The notes under the pieces are model-generated. The model saw only the letters and a program-made list of their open reading frames with translations. It did not search any database and was not told the DNA's origin. From Polyangiaceae bacterium (GTDB lineage: Bacteria; Myxococcota_A; Polyangia; Polyangiales; Polyangiaceae), in NCBI GenBank assembly GCA_025937895.1, contig JAICQL010000023.1:1-56508 (forward strand): a stretch of DNA of 56,508 nt, in the 5' to 3' direction. Every line of letters starts with the position of its first letter. The first letter of the stretch is position 1. Below are positions 44,154 through 52,125 of this stretch, in pieces. Both the position numbers and the translations under genes were made by a program.

Positions 44154-44606
44154 TAGCGTGCGCGGCCCGTCACGGAAGAGCACGCAGAGCTTCTGGGCCG
44201 TCAGCGCTTCCTTCACGTAGCCCGAGCCGAACTTGGGATGGTTGACGAGCTGGCCCACCTCGAACGTCTTGTGGATCGAGTAGGGCAGGAAGTCAGACGA
44301 GTCCCTGTTGGCCACGTTCTGCTGCCACTCGCGCGCGTTGTTGGTGCCGCCGCTGGCGCTGCCGGAGCCGGCCTTGGAAGCGCTGGCTGCCTTCTTGGGT
44401 GCGCGGCTGCTGCTGGCCTCGTCGCGTTCGGCGCGCGAGCTGGGGCCCGCGGCGCCCTTGGCGACGCGGAAATTGTGCTGCTTGTTGCAGGTCAGGCAGA
44501 GCACGCGCTTGGGCGCGCCTTGAACCATGGCAACTACACGGTGATTGAGCGTGAGGCGGCATGAAGTGCACCACGCGTCGATTTCGGATCCTGCGGAGAT
44601 AGTCAC
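44133..44606 (-). CDS. Zinc-ribbon protein with C-terminal Tudor-like domain
   Basis: 157 residues. Zinc ribbon with Cys13/Cys16 (WCTSC) and Cys37/Cys40 (VLCLTC), a Ser/Ala/Lys-rich disordered linker (about 48-90), then a compact domain (about 115-152, FEVGQLVNHPKFGSGYVKEALTAQKLCVLFRDGPRTL). That domain closely resembles the small beta-barrel at the C-terminus of PcrA/UvrD helicases that contacts RNA polymerase. A nucleic-acid or polymerase-associated role is inferred. Its stop codon lies inside the tandem repeat. It sits 27 bp downstream of the helical protein gene on the same strand. Confidence 0.75.
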   Translation of the reverse strand: MTISAGSEIDAWCTSCRLTLNHRVVAMVQGAPKRVLCLTCNKQHNFRVAKGAAGPSSRAERDEASSSRAPKKAASASKAGSGSASGGTNNAREWQQNVANRDSSDFLPYSIHKTFEVGQLVNHPKFGSGYVKEALTAQKLCVLFRDGPRTLVHGQPG

Positions 44607-44633
44607 GTTGTTAGCCTTCCCCCAAAGTCCGTA

Positions 44634-45119
44634 TCAGCGGTCGTCACCTTCCGTGCGCGCCGCACTGGGCGTCCGGGTCGAGCCCGGCGCCTCCTCCTCT
44701 TTGGAGGTTACCTTGACTCGAACACCGGGGGCATCACCCTCACGTGCCGAGAACTTCACCTGCATGGTCACGTCGAGGGAGAGGCGGGTGAGCGCACTCG
44801 CGATTTCATCAGCCACATTGGTGCGCTCGAGCAGCACTTTCAGCTCGCGAGCGACCATCCGGTACACATTCTGTTTGGTCTCTTCCAGCTGAATCAGCAG
44901 ATGTTGACTCAACAGATGCAGCAGCGCGTCCTTCGGGATCTTCATGTCCGCGAGGAGCTGCCGCATCGGCTCGGCCGACAGGTTCTTGGCGCCTGCTTCT
45001 ACGAGCCGCTTCAGAAGCTCCGACAGGACTCCATCGGTCGGTCCCCGACTCGGTCCCGAGCTGGCTCGCGAACGCGGAGGCGGAGGTGAGCTCTCGCCTT
45101 CTGGCGGTCCTTTACGCAC
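44634..45119 (-). CDS. Conserved helical protein of unknown function
   Basis: 161 residues. After a Pro/Ser-rich N-terminus (to about residue 27) a helical core reads VLSELLKRLVEAGAKNLSAEPMRQLLADMKIPKDALLHLLSQHLLIQLEETKQNVYRMVARELKVLLERT, then beta-like VTMQVKFSAREGDAPGVRVKVTSKEEE. No cysteine, signal or membrane helix. The helical part superficially resembles granule- or phasin-like proteins but that is weak. It precedes the zinc-ribbon gene in a two-gene unit. Confidence 0.7.
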   Translation of the reverse strand: MRKGPPEGESSPPPPRSRASSGPSRGPTDGVLSELLKRLVEAGAKNLSAEPMRQLLADMKIPKDALLHLLSQHLLIQLEETKQNVYRMVARELKVLLERTNVADEIASALTRLSLDVTMQVKFSAREGDAPGVRVKVTSKEEEAPGSTRTPSAARTEGDDR

Positions 45120-45143
45120 GATACCTCGCAGGGCCTGTGAGGG

Positions 45144-45172
45144 TTGGTACCCCGGGAACGAGCCACGGTCAA
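45144..45172 (-). promoter_or_regulatory. Candidate promoter for the helical/zinc-ribbon pair
   Basis: Minus strand: -35 TTGACC (45167-45172), 17-bp spacer, -10 TACCAA (45144-45149; three of six). It lies about 25 bases upstream of the ATG at 45119. Moderate match only. Confidence 0.4.
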
Positions 45173-45255
45173 ATCCACTTTCAAGGGAGGGCCGGGCTCG
45201 GAATTCTCTGCCTGCCGTTTTGGAGCAACGGCTTCCCGCGAGCTAGACTTGATTG

Positions 45256-46557
45256 GTGGTTGACTTCTCTCCGTACGTCCGCCGCCGCTGCCAGGTGGCC
45301 AAGGAGCTGGGCCAGGGAGTGCTGGTGCTGTTCGCCGCTTCGCCCGCGCTGCGCAACAATGATGTCACCTACGAGTTCCGTCAGGACTCGGACTTCTACT
45401 ACCTGACCGGCTTTGACGAGCCGGACGCGGTGCTGGCCATCCTGGGCGGCGCCGAGCCACGCAGCGTGTTGCTGGTGAGCCCGAAGGATCCGGAGCGCGA
45501 GCTGTGGGACGGCGCTCGTCTCGGGGTGGAGGGTGCGCGCAGCCTCGGCGTGGACGAGGTATTCCCGATCACGGAGCTGGAGCAGCGACTACCTCAGTTG
45601 CTGCTGGATCGCTCGCATGTGGTGTGCCGGTTCGGGGACGATTCGCTGGTCGATCCACGCCTGGTGCGCGCCCTGGCTCAGGCCCGGCGTCAGGCGCGCA
45701 GGGGCGCCGGTTGCCCGAGCTCGCTGGTGGACGTGGCCACCTTGGTGCATGAGATGCGGCGCTACAAGGATAGCATCGAGGTCAGCCTGCTCGAGCAGGC
45801 CGTCTCGATCAGTGCGGCGGCTCATGTGGCCGCGATGCAGCAAGCGCGCCCGGGTTCGTACGAATACGAGATCGAGGCGCTGCTGCGGGCGACCTTTCGC
45901 GCGCGCGGCAGCGAGAGGGTGGCGTACGAGCCCATCGTTGGCTCCGGCCCGAACGCAACGGTGCTGCACTACGTGAAGAGCAGGCGACAGATGATGGCCG
46001 GAGATCTGCTGCTGATCGACGCCGGCTGCGAATACGGCTACTACGCCGCCGATATCACGCGCACGTTCCCCGTCAGCGGTACGTTCAGCGCAGAGCAGCG
46101 CGCAGTGTACGAGATCGTGCTCGCCGCGCAGCAGGCGTGCATCGAGGCGGCCGCGCCCGGCGTCACCTTGGACCAGCTGCACCAGCGGGCCACGCGCGTC
46201 CTGTGTCAGGGCCTGATTGATCTGGGCGTGCTGTCGGGCAGCGTGGAGGACGCGGAGTCCTCCGGCAGCTACAAGCGCTACTTCATGCACAAGACCAGCC
46301 ACTATCTGGGGATGGACGTGCACGACGTTGGCCGCTACTTCGACCAGGGCAAGCCGCGCCCCCTGGAGCCCGGGGTGGTGATCACGGTGGAGCCGGGGCT
46401 CTATTTCTCCCCCGAGGCACCCGAGGCGGCCGCGGCGTACCGCGGCATCGGCGTGCGCATCGAGGATGATTTGTTGATCGAGCCGGACGGTGCTCGTGTC
46501 CTGAGCCAGGCCGTGCCAAAAGAGGCGCATGAAGTCGAACGCGCCTGCCGGAAGTGA
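45256..46557 (+). CDS. pepP: Xaa-Pro aminopeptidase (M24B, PepP-type)
   Basis: 433 residues from the GTG at 45256 (TTG at 45253 possible). N-terminal aminopeptidase-P domain (VLVLFAASPALRNNDVTYEFRQDSDFYYLTGFDEPDAVL). The metal site of the pita-bread domain is complete: Asp in LLIDAGCEYGYYAADITRTF (two Asp), His in HKTSHYLGMDVHDVG, Glu in ITVEPGLYF and Glu in GVRIEDDLLI. It removes N-terminal residues preceding proline, using two manganese ions. Cytoplasmic, no signal peptide. The next gene starts inside its last codons. Confidence 0.95.
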   Translation: MVDFSPYVRRRCQVAKELGQGVLVLFAASPALRNNDVTYEFRQDSDFYYLTGFDEPDAVLAILGGAEPRSVLLVSPKDPERELWDGARLGVEGARSLGVDEVFPITELEQRLPQLLLDRSHVVCRFGDDSLVDPRLVRALAQARRQARRGAGCPSSLVDVATLVHEMRRYKDSIEVSLLEQAVSISAAAHVAAMQQARPGSYEYEIEALLRATFRARGSERVAYEPIVGSGPNATVLHYVKSRRQMMAGDLLLIDAGCEYGYYAADITRTFPVSGTFSAEQRAVYEIVLAAQQACIEAAAPGVTLDQLHQRATRVLCQGLIDLGVLSGSVEDAESSGSYKRYFMHKTSHYLGMDVHDVGRYFDQGKPRPLEPGVVITVEPGLYFSPEAPEAAAAYRGIGVRIEDDLLIEPDGARVLSQAVPKEAHEVERACRK

Positions 46558-47260
46558 TCCGCGCCAGCGCGCCTGTTGCAGCCTGGCAGCGGCCCTTCTG
46601 CTCGGGCTGCCTGCGCTGGGGGGCTCTGCCTCTGCGGCCGAGTTGCTCGCGGCTGCCGTCGCGGCCGAGGCGCCCGCGCGTGCTTCCGCGGCCGAAGTGC
46701 CTGCGCTCGCGGAGCCCGGACCGGACGCTGCGCCGCCGGCGAGCGCGACGTCAGGCGCAGGGCTGCATTCGTTGCGCGTCCTCGCGGCGCTCTCGGTTGG
46801 GAAGGGCCTGCGCTTCAACAATCCGTACCGCCTGGCCACGCCGCTCGGCGACACGGCCGAGTCGGTGTCCCTGTCCGCCACCTATCTAGACGTCGGGCTG
46901 GCCGCGCTGCTCCCCGCCGTGCCGCGGGTGGAGCATGGCTTGTCCCTGGATCTGCTGCTGGCGCTCGATGGCATCGGTCAACTCGGGCTCACGCCGTCCT
47001 ATCTCTTGCTGTTCGAGCCCGGGCCGAGCTTCGGGCTGCGCGGGCGGCTGGGGCTGCCGCTGGTGATTGCCCCCGACGCATCGCTGGGCCTGGAGGCAGG
47101 GTTCGGCGCGCAGCTGCCGCTCGCCTACGGTTTTGGCCTGACGGGGGAGCTGGTCGGCACGCTCTTCTTCGGTGCTGCAACCGAGCAAAAGAGCGTTACG
47201 ACCATTCCCATGCTGGCGCTGCAGCTGGGCCTGTCCTTCGACGATCGGGTGCTCTGGTGA
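46529..47260 (+). CDS. Secreted protein, probable outer-membrane beta-barrel
   Basis: 243 residues, ATG inside the pepP end (29-bp overlap). Signal peptide with SLAAALLLGLPALGGSASAAE, then an Ala/Pro linker (to about residue 77). The rest shows repeated amphipathic strands and Gly/Leu alternation (LDVGLAALLPAVPRVEHGLSLDLLLALD, LGLEAGFGAQLPLAYGFGLTGELVGTLFFG, ALQLGLSFDDRVLW) ending in Trp, consistent with a small outer-membrane barrel. No family recognised. It overlaps the next gene by four bases (GTGA). Confidence 0.7.
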   Translation: MKSNAPAGSDPRQRACCSLAAALLLGLPALGGSASAAELLAAAVAAEAPARASAAEVPALAEPGPDAAPPASATSGAGLHSLRVLAALSVGKGLRFNNPYRLATPLGDTAESVSLSATYLDVGLAALLPAVPRVEHGLSLDLLLALDGIGQLGLTPSYLLLFEPGPSFGLRGRLGLPLVIAPDASLGLEAGFGAQLPLAYGFGLTGELVGTLFFGAATEQKSVTTIPMLALQLGLSFDDRVLW

Positions 47261-47631
47261 GGCGCATGGTCTTTCGCCTCGGCTTTGCTGCGCTGGCGCT
47301 CTTTTGCCTGGCCCCCACGCCCGGAGACATCGGCGGCTGCGCGCAGACCGCGCGGGATCTGGATCCCGATGTCTTCTTCAACTCCAAGCGCTCGCTCGAG
47401 TGTCGACGCTGTCGCGAGTGCAGCCTGCGTACTCCCGCCTGCGAGCTAGCCTGTGACGAGGCAGCCGCCGTACCCGCGGAGTTTCCCGATGGCTGCTATC
47501 CTCTGGTGCACGACGGCACGGTGTGCCTGCGAAAGCTGACCCAGAGCTCGTGTGAGGATCACGCCAAGGTGATGGGCGAGCCGCCGCGGGTGCCCAGCGA
47601 GTGCAATTTCTGCCCGGAGCTCGAGCCCTGA
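47257..47631 (+). CDS. Cysteine-rich secreted small protein
   Basis: 124 residues from a GTG overlapping the upstream stop (ATG at 47266 is possible). A hydrophobic N-terminus (LGFAALALFCLAPTPGDIGGC) could be a lipoprotein signal, with IGGC as a poor lipobox. The mature part has ten more cysteines in a dense pattern (ECRRCRECSLRTPACELACDE, DGCYPLVHDGTVCLRKL, SSCEDH, ECNFCPE), suggesting disulfide or metal binding. No family recognised. Its last codons lie in the terminator hairpin. Confidence 0.7.
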   Translation: MRRMVFRLGFAALALFCLAPTPGDIGGCAQTARDLDPDVFFNSKRSLECRRCRECSLRTPACELACDEAAAVPAEFPDGCYPLVHDGTVCLRKLTQSSCEDHAKVMGEPPRVPSECNFCPELEP

Positions 47632-47644
47632 GCTGCGCTCAGGG
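47626..47644. terminator. Bidirectional hairpin covering both convergent stop codons
   Basis: CCCTGAGC and GCTCAGGG around TGC, a perfect 8-bp stem. It includes the cysteine-rich gene stop (47629-47631) and the last codons of the opposing gene (from 47639). Confidence 0.7.
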
Positions 47645-49036
47645 GGCGCGCCAGCTGGCACCCAGATCGTCGCTCGCGAGCACCGCGTAGTCGCGCCGGC
47701 TGGGCACGGCTCCCGAATACAGCAACACCCTCCCGCCGAGGGAGAGCAGCCTGGTCGGCGTGTCCCCGTCGGCAAGCCTGCTCTCGCTGCTGTCATAGGC
47801 GACGACCGGTGGCGTCCAGGTACGACCATCGTCGCGCGAGGAGAAGACACGCACGATCCCGCCGTGGGTTACGGCGAGAATCGTGGCGCCGCGTGCGCGG
47901 GCGGCGGACAGGCGGAGCGAGCTGGGGCTGGCGCCTGCCAGCGCGGCGGGAGTGGGCAGATCGCGGCAGTGGTTGAACGCCGGACAGAGCCGGAACGTGA
48001 CCAGATCGCGTGCCTCGTCAGCGAAGATGGCGACCGCAGCCTGCGCATCGCAGGAGAACGCGAGCATGCGCTGCTCGGCGGGTGCCAGCGCGACGCTGGT
48101 GCCCCGCTGATCCTGCTGCCAGGACTCGAGCTGCAGCAGATCGCCCGAGGCGCTGAGCCGGAAGCTCGTGGAGCTGCCCGCCAGCGCACAGCTACCCAGA
48201 CGCAGCTCACGGCTCAGGTGCTCGGGGTTGGTCTGCGACCAGGTCTGCCCCCGATCGCGAGACCAGTACGCGGTGAGGTTTGCATCGCGGCCGGTGGCCA
48301 TCAGGTAGCCGTCTTCCAGGGCCTTCACAGCCGCGTACCCGAGGTTGGCCGCCGGCAGGCCCCGCCCGCGCACCGGCTCAGGCAGCTCGAGCGAGACGGG
48401 CGCCGAACGAGCGTGCAGCGACGGGCGCAGCAACTGGCGCGGGCTCTTCGACAGCAGCGGCCAGGCGTCGTCCACCAGGGCCGCGAACCGGGCGGTGGAG
48501 ATCCTCAGATCACCCAGGCTGAAGGGGGCGGCGTGGGCCTGCGTGGTCTGGTACTCGACAAACTCGCCCGCCTTGGCCTGGTATGCACGCTCGTGCTCGA
48601 CGACGTCCGCGAAAGCTTCCGCGTATGGCACGCACGCGGCGAAGGGACGGGCATCAGGAGGAGACGAGATCAGACGCCGGCGCGCCATGCTCCAGAAATC
48701 GTCAGGGCGCTCCCACAGGAGCTCCGGCCCCACGCTGCCGACCATGCACACGGCATAGTCGCTCAGGTGAGTGGCCGCGTCATGCAGGCGCCAGTACGCG
48801 CTGGCACGCGGTACGAACCAGCGCACCGCCAGCCCGACCACGAGCAGCGCCAGCACCAGGCGCAGGCGCACGGGCAGGTGCAGCTTGCGGGGCGCAGAGA
48901 GTGGAGCGGGCGAAGCGGACTCTTGCCGTGCCGTGCGGATCACACGGCTAGCCGGCGGCCCAGCGCTGGTGCCCCGCGTGGCGCGCAGCGACGCTCGGGG
49001 CTCGAGCGGCATCCTCAGGCCGGAACCAAGAGCCAT
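47639..49036 (-). CDS. Membrane-anchored BNR-repeat (sialidase-propeller-like) protein
   Basis: 465 residues from the ATG at 49036 (an ATG at 49066 adds ten). One membrane helix near residues 56-75 (LRLVLALLVVGLAVRWFVP). The extracytoplasmic part contains Asp-box (BNR) motifs SxDxGxTW: SRDRGQTW, SRDDGRTW and SDDLGASW, separated by predicted propeller strands. A helical region precedes them. No catalytic sialidase triad (arginine-rich pocket, FRIP) is seen. Photosystem-stability factor-like or protease/sensor scaffolds use the same fold. Function unknown; likely an envelope-associated binding protein. Confidence 0.7.
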   Translation of the reverse strand: MALGSGLRMPLEPRASLRATRGTSAGPPASRVIRTARQESASPAPLSAPRKLHLPVRLRLVLALLVVGLAVRWFVPRASAYWRLHDAATHLSDYAVCMVGSVGPELLWERPDDFWSMARRRLISSPPDARPFAACVPYAEAFADVVEHERAYQAKAGEFVEYQTTQAHAAPFSLGDLRISTARFAALVDDAWPLLSKSPRQLLRPSLHARSAPVSLELPEPVRGRGLPAANLGYAAVKALEDGYLMATGRDANLTAYWSRDRGQTWSQTNPEHLSRELRLGSCALAGSSTSFRLSASGDLLQLESWQQDQRGTSVALAPAEQRMLAFSCDAQAAVAIFADEARDLVTFRLCPAFNHCRDLPTPAALAGASPSSLRLSAARARGATILAVTHGGIVRVFSSRDDGRTWTPPVVAYDSSESRLADGDTPTRLLSLGGRVLLYSGAVPSRRDYAVLASDDLGASWRAP

Positions 49037-49083
49037 GTTCCGAGTTGTAGCCAGCTCACCGATCACCAGGCAAATTCCGTCGC

Positions 49084-50046
49084 GTGCGCATCGCGCTGGT
49101 CACCACCTCCTATCCGCTCAGGGAAGGGCAAGCAGCCGGGCACTTTGTGGCTGCAGAGGCGCGGCGCCTGAGCGTTAGCCACGAAGTGGTCGTGATCGCT
49201 CCGGGTGTGCATAGCGAAGAGCTGCTCGGTTCACCCCGCGAGCTGCGCATCGCTGGCGGTGGTGCCTTCGGGCCGCCCGGCGTGCTCGCGCGGCTGCAGC
49301 AGCGCCCGTTGCGCGCTGCCGGCGTGCTCCGGTTCGCGCTGGCAGCCCGCCGCTCGCTGGTCCGCGAGGGTCCGTTCGACCGGGTGATCGCGCACTGGCT
49401 ACTACCCTGCGCGTGGCCGATCGCGTCGGATCTGGGCGGAGCGCTCGAGGCCGTGGCTCACGGCAGCGACGTGCGCTTCCTGGCCGGCTTGCCGCGCTTG
49501 GTGCGGCGCCACATCACCGCCGTCTGGTTGCGGAGCGGGTTGACCATACGTTGCGTCTCGCCGGAGTTGGTCGAGGAGTTGCTCGCGTGCACCAGCGAAG
49601 CGCTGCGGCCGCAGCTGCGTGTCGAGCCGGCGGAGCTGGAGCTGCCCTGCCGTCCGGAGCGCGCCGGAGCGCGGCGGCAGCTGGGCATCGCTCCCGCGGA
49701 GAAGCTCATCGTGCTGGTCGCACGCCTGGTGCCGGAGAAGCGTGTGGCAGCTGCGCTCTCTGCCGTGGCGCATTTGCCGGCGGTCACCGTGGTGGTGGTC
49801 GGCGGAGGACCGCTGCAGCAGGAGCTCTGCGCCAGGTTCAGCGCCGTCCGTTTCACCGGTGATTTGCCGCGCCCGCTGGCGCTGGCCTGGATCGCCGCTG
49901 CAGACGTGGTCGTGAGCGCCTCGCTGCGCGAGGGCTCACCCACCGCGCTGCGCGAGGCGCGCCTGCTGGGCGTGCCCGTCGTGGCCTGCGCCGCAGGCGA
50001 TCTGCCCCAGCGTGCGCTCGAGGATCGGGGCGTGTGGCTGGTGTGA
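49084..50046 (+). CDS. GT4-type glycosyltransferase
   Basis: 320 residues from a GTG at 49084. GT-B fold: N-terminal MRIALVTTSYPLREGQAAGHFVAAEARRL, then SLVREGPFDRVIAHWLLPCA, the sugar-nucleotide domain LGIAPAEKLIVLVARLVPEKRV, and the C-terminal E-x7-E motif AASLREGSPTALREARLLGVPVVAC. Transfers a sugar from a nucleotide donor to lipid- or polysaccharide acceptors; donor and acceptor unknown. It is slightly short for the family (typically 350-400 residues) because the last helix is truncated after RGVWLV. Its start lies less than 50 bp from the divergent BNR gene. Confidence 0.85.
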   Translation: MRIALVTTSYPLREGQAAGHFVAAEARRLSVSHEVVVIAPGVHSEELLGSPRELRIAGGGAFGPPGVLARLQQRPLRAAGVLRFALAARRSLVREGPFDRVIAHWLLPCAWPIASDLGGALEAVAHGSDVRFLAGLPRLVRRHITAVWLRSGLTIRCVSPELVEELLACTSEALRPQLRVEPAELELPCRPERAGARRQLGIAPAEKLIVLVARLVPEKRVAAALSAVAHLPAVTVVVVGGGPLQQELCARFSAVRFTGDLPRPLALAWIAAADVVVSASLREGSPTALREARLLGVPVVACAAGDLPQRALEDRGVWLV

Positions 50047-50076
50047 GGTCAGGAGTGACGTTACCCGCTGTGCCGC

Positions 50077-50994
50077 TCAGCTGGAGGGGGGCCAGCAGCT
50101 GAGCCCGAGGCCGCGCCAGGCCTCGTGCACTCGAGCAGCCTGCGCGGCACTGGCGAGCGCCACGACGCAACCACCACCGCCAGCGCCGGTCAGCTTGGCG
50201 CCCAGAGCACCGGCCGCCTCCGCCACGTTCACGGCGTGATCCAGCGCGGGCGTCGAGACGCCGAGCTCGACCAGCAGGCGATGGTTGCGGCTCATCAGCT
50301 GTCCCAGCTGCGCGTGCTCGCCCGCGAGCAGGCAAAGGCGCGCGGCTTCGACCAGCACCCCGATCTCCGCGAGCAGCGCCTCCACCCGCGCCGGCTGAGC
50401 AGCGCGCCGTGCGGCCACGCCCTCCACCATCTGGCGCGTGCTGGCGCCGCTCTGCACCAGCGCGACCAGCAAGGTGAGGGGCTGCGCTGGCTGCAGCTGC
50501 TCGGGGGCGCTGCCGCGGCGAAACCACAGGTAGCCGCCGTGCTCTGCCGCTGCGGTGTCCACACCGGACGCGTTGCCGTGAAACACGTTCTCCCAGGCCA
50601 GGGCGGCCTCCGCCAGCGGGGGTGCGGACAGGCCGCGTGCCAGGGTGAGCTCGGTCAGCGCCCGGGCCAGCGCCACACCGATAGCCGCAGAGGCTCCGAG
50701 CCCCGCGCCGGGCGGCAGCTCGAGGGTCACGCGCGCAGTGACGTGCGGCGCAGAAAAGAGCTGCAAGAGCGCCTGGAAAGCACGGGCGGGCAGCGACTCG
50801 GCGCTGGCAGCGGAGCCGAGCGGGTGTCGCGCGCCGCCCAGGCTCAGCTCGGCCATGTCAGACAGCTGCAGCTCGGCGCTTGCACCTCGATCGAGGCCCA
50901 CCACCAGCGCCGGGCTGCCGTACACGACGGCATGCTCACCGAGCAGGATGACCTTGCCGGCAGCGTGGCCACGATAGGTCGTGACGGCGCCCAT
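50077..50994 (-). CDS. mvk: Mevalonate kinase (GHMP family)
   Basis: 305 residues. The start ATG shares one base with the upstream stop (TGATG). The GHMP substrate loop is AAGKVILLGEHAVVYGSPALVV, the phosphate loop is ELPPGAGLGASAAIGVALARAL, catalytic NVFHGNASGVDTAAAEHGGYLWF includes the Asp, and the C-terminal motif is GAKLTGAGGGGCVVAL. It phosphorylates mevalonate, the first ATP step of the mevalonate route. Pathway partners are the adjacent prenyltransferase and the divergent IDI gene. Other mevalonate genes (mvaD, phosphomevalonate kinase) are not in the window. Confidence 0.93.
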   Translation of the reverse strand: MGAVTTYRGHAAGKVILLGEHAVVYGSPALVVGLDRGASAELQLSDMAELSLGGARHPLGSAASAESLPARAFQALLQLFSAPHVTARVTLELPPGAGLGASAAIGVALARALTELTLARGLSAPPLAEAALAWENVFHGNASGVDTAAAEHGGYLWFRRGSAPEQLQPAQPLTLLVALVQSGASTRQMVEGVAARRAAQPARVEALLAEIGVLVEAARLCLLAGEHAQLGQLMSRNHRLLVELGVSTPALDHAVNVAEAAGALGAKLTGAGGGGCVVALASAAQAARVHEAWRGLGLSCWPPSS

Positions 50995-52031
50995 CAGACA
51001 CCTCGATCGGTCAGCGCCGCCAGCACGCCGCGCAGCAACGCGCGCGCGGCAGGAGTAAAGACCGAGTCCTGCACGGCTCGTTCGCTGTGGGCCGTCAGCT
51101 CCGCGATGCGCCGCTCGACAGCGGCGCGCGCGCCGCTGGCTGCGATCGCCTCGAGCGCACGCTCCACGTCCTGGGGCGGCGCGGCAGGGTTACCCAGCAC
51201 GCCGGCGAGCGCATTGCGGCAATCGGCGCTCTGCAGCGCGACCTGCAGCAACAGCGTGCGCTTGCCGGCGAGCACGTCGCTGCCTCGCGGCTTGCCCGTC
51301 TGCGCCGGATCGCCGAATGCTCCGAGCAGATCGTCGCGCAGCTGAAAGGCGATGCCGGCGGGCAGCGCGAACGCCTCCAGCGCCGCGCTCAGCTGCGGCG
51401 AGGGCTCGCCCAGCGCCGCGCCGAGCAGCAGCGGCCCGAGCACGGTGTAGCTGCCGGTCTTGAGCCGGTACACGTCGTCCAGGTTGCTGCCATCCCCGAG
51501 CACGTCGAGTTGCTGGCCCACCACCGCGTCGAGTTGCATGGCGGTGAAGCGCGAGAGCACGCGTGCCTGGCGCCCCGGAGGCAAGCTTGCCTGCAGCAAC
51601 ACGCGCGTGGCGAGCGCCGCCGTGTAGTCGCCCGCGAGCACCGCACCCGCCGCACCCAGGTGCGGCGAGCGCAGCTGCTTGCCGAGCGCAGCGTGCACCG
51701 AAGGCCCGCCACGCCGCAGCTCGTCCTGATCCATCCAGTCGTCGTGGATCAGGAAATAGGCATGCAACAGCTCCACCGCACAACACAGCGGCAGGTACTC
51801 CGAAAGGCTCGCGCCGGCACCGGCGAGCTCAGCTCCCACGGCGACCAGCGCGGCGCGCAGGCGCTTGCCGCCGCGCAGGCAGAGCTCACGCGCGGCGCCG
51901 AGGGGCGCCGTGACCGGCGCTCCCAGATCAGCGTGCTCTCGCCAGGCATGCTCCCAGCTTTGCGACAGCGCCCGCTCCACCTCCGGCCGCACCCGCTGGA
52001 CCAATGCGGCGAAGGGCTCTTGTTCTGCCAT
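50994..52031 (-). CDS. Polyprenyl synthetase (FPP/GGPP synthase-like)
   Basis: 345 residues. First aspartate-rich motif DDxxD at HDDWMDQDELRRGGPSVH, second at FQLRDDLLGAFGDP; both bind magnesium-diphosphate. Other helices match trans-isoprenyl diphosphate synthases (LRLRGGKRLRAALV-like LCLRGGKRLRAALVAVG, CAVELLHAYFLIHDD). The residue bulk before DDxxD (Tyr/Phe at HAYFLIHDD) suits chain lengths C15-C20, but the product is not decidable. It ends at the mevalonate kinase gene and is the first gene of that minus-strand pair. Confidence 0.9.
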   Translation of the reverse strand: MAEQEPFAALVQRVRPEVERALSQSWEHAWREHADLGAPVTAPLGAARELCLRGGKRLRAALVAVGAELAGAGASLSEYLPLCCAVELLHAYFLIHDDWMDQDELRRGGPSVHAALGKQLRSPHLGAAGAVLAGDYTAALATRVLLQASLPPGRQARVLSRFTAMQLDAVVGQQLDVLGDGSNLDDVYRLKTGSYTVLGPLLLGAALGEPSPQLSAALEAFALPAGIAFQLRDDLLGAFGDPAQTGKPRGSDVLAGKRTLLLQVALQSADCRNALAGVLGNPAAPPQDVERALEAIAASGARAAVERRIAELTAHSERAVQDSVFTPAARALLRGVLAALTDRGV

Positions 52032-52125
52032 CTCGTCAGCGGGTGCCGGCGGCTGGACGGGCGACGGGTTTCGTGCTTGTGTTCTGCCGGATCACGCGCG
52101 TGGACGGTAGGAAACGTACCCTGGC

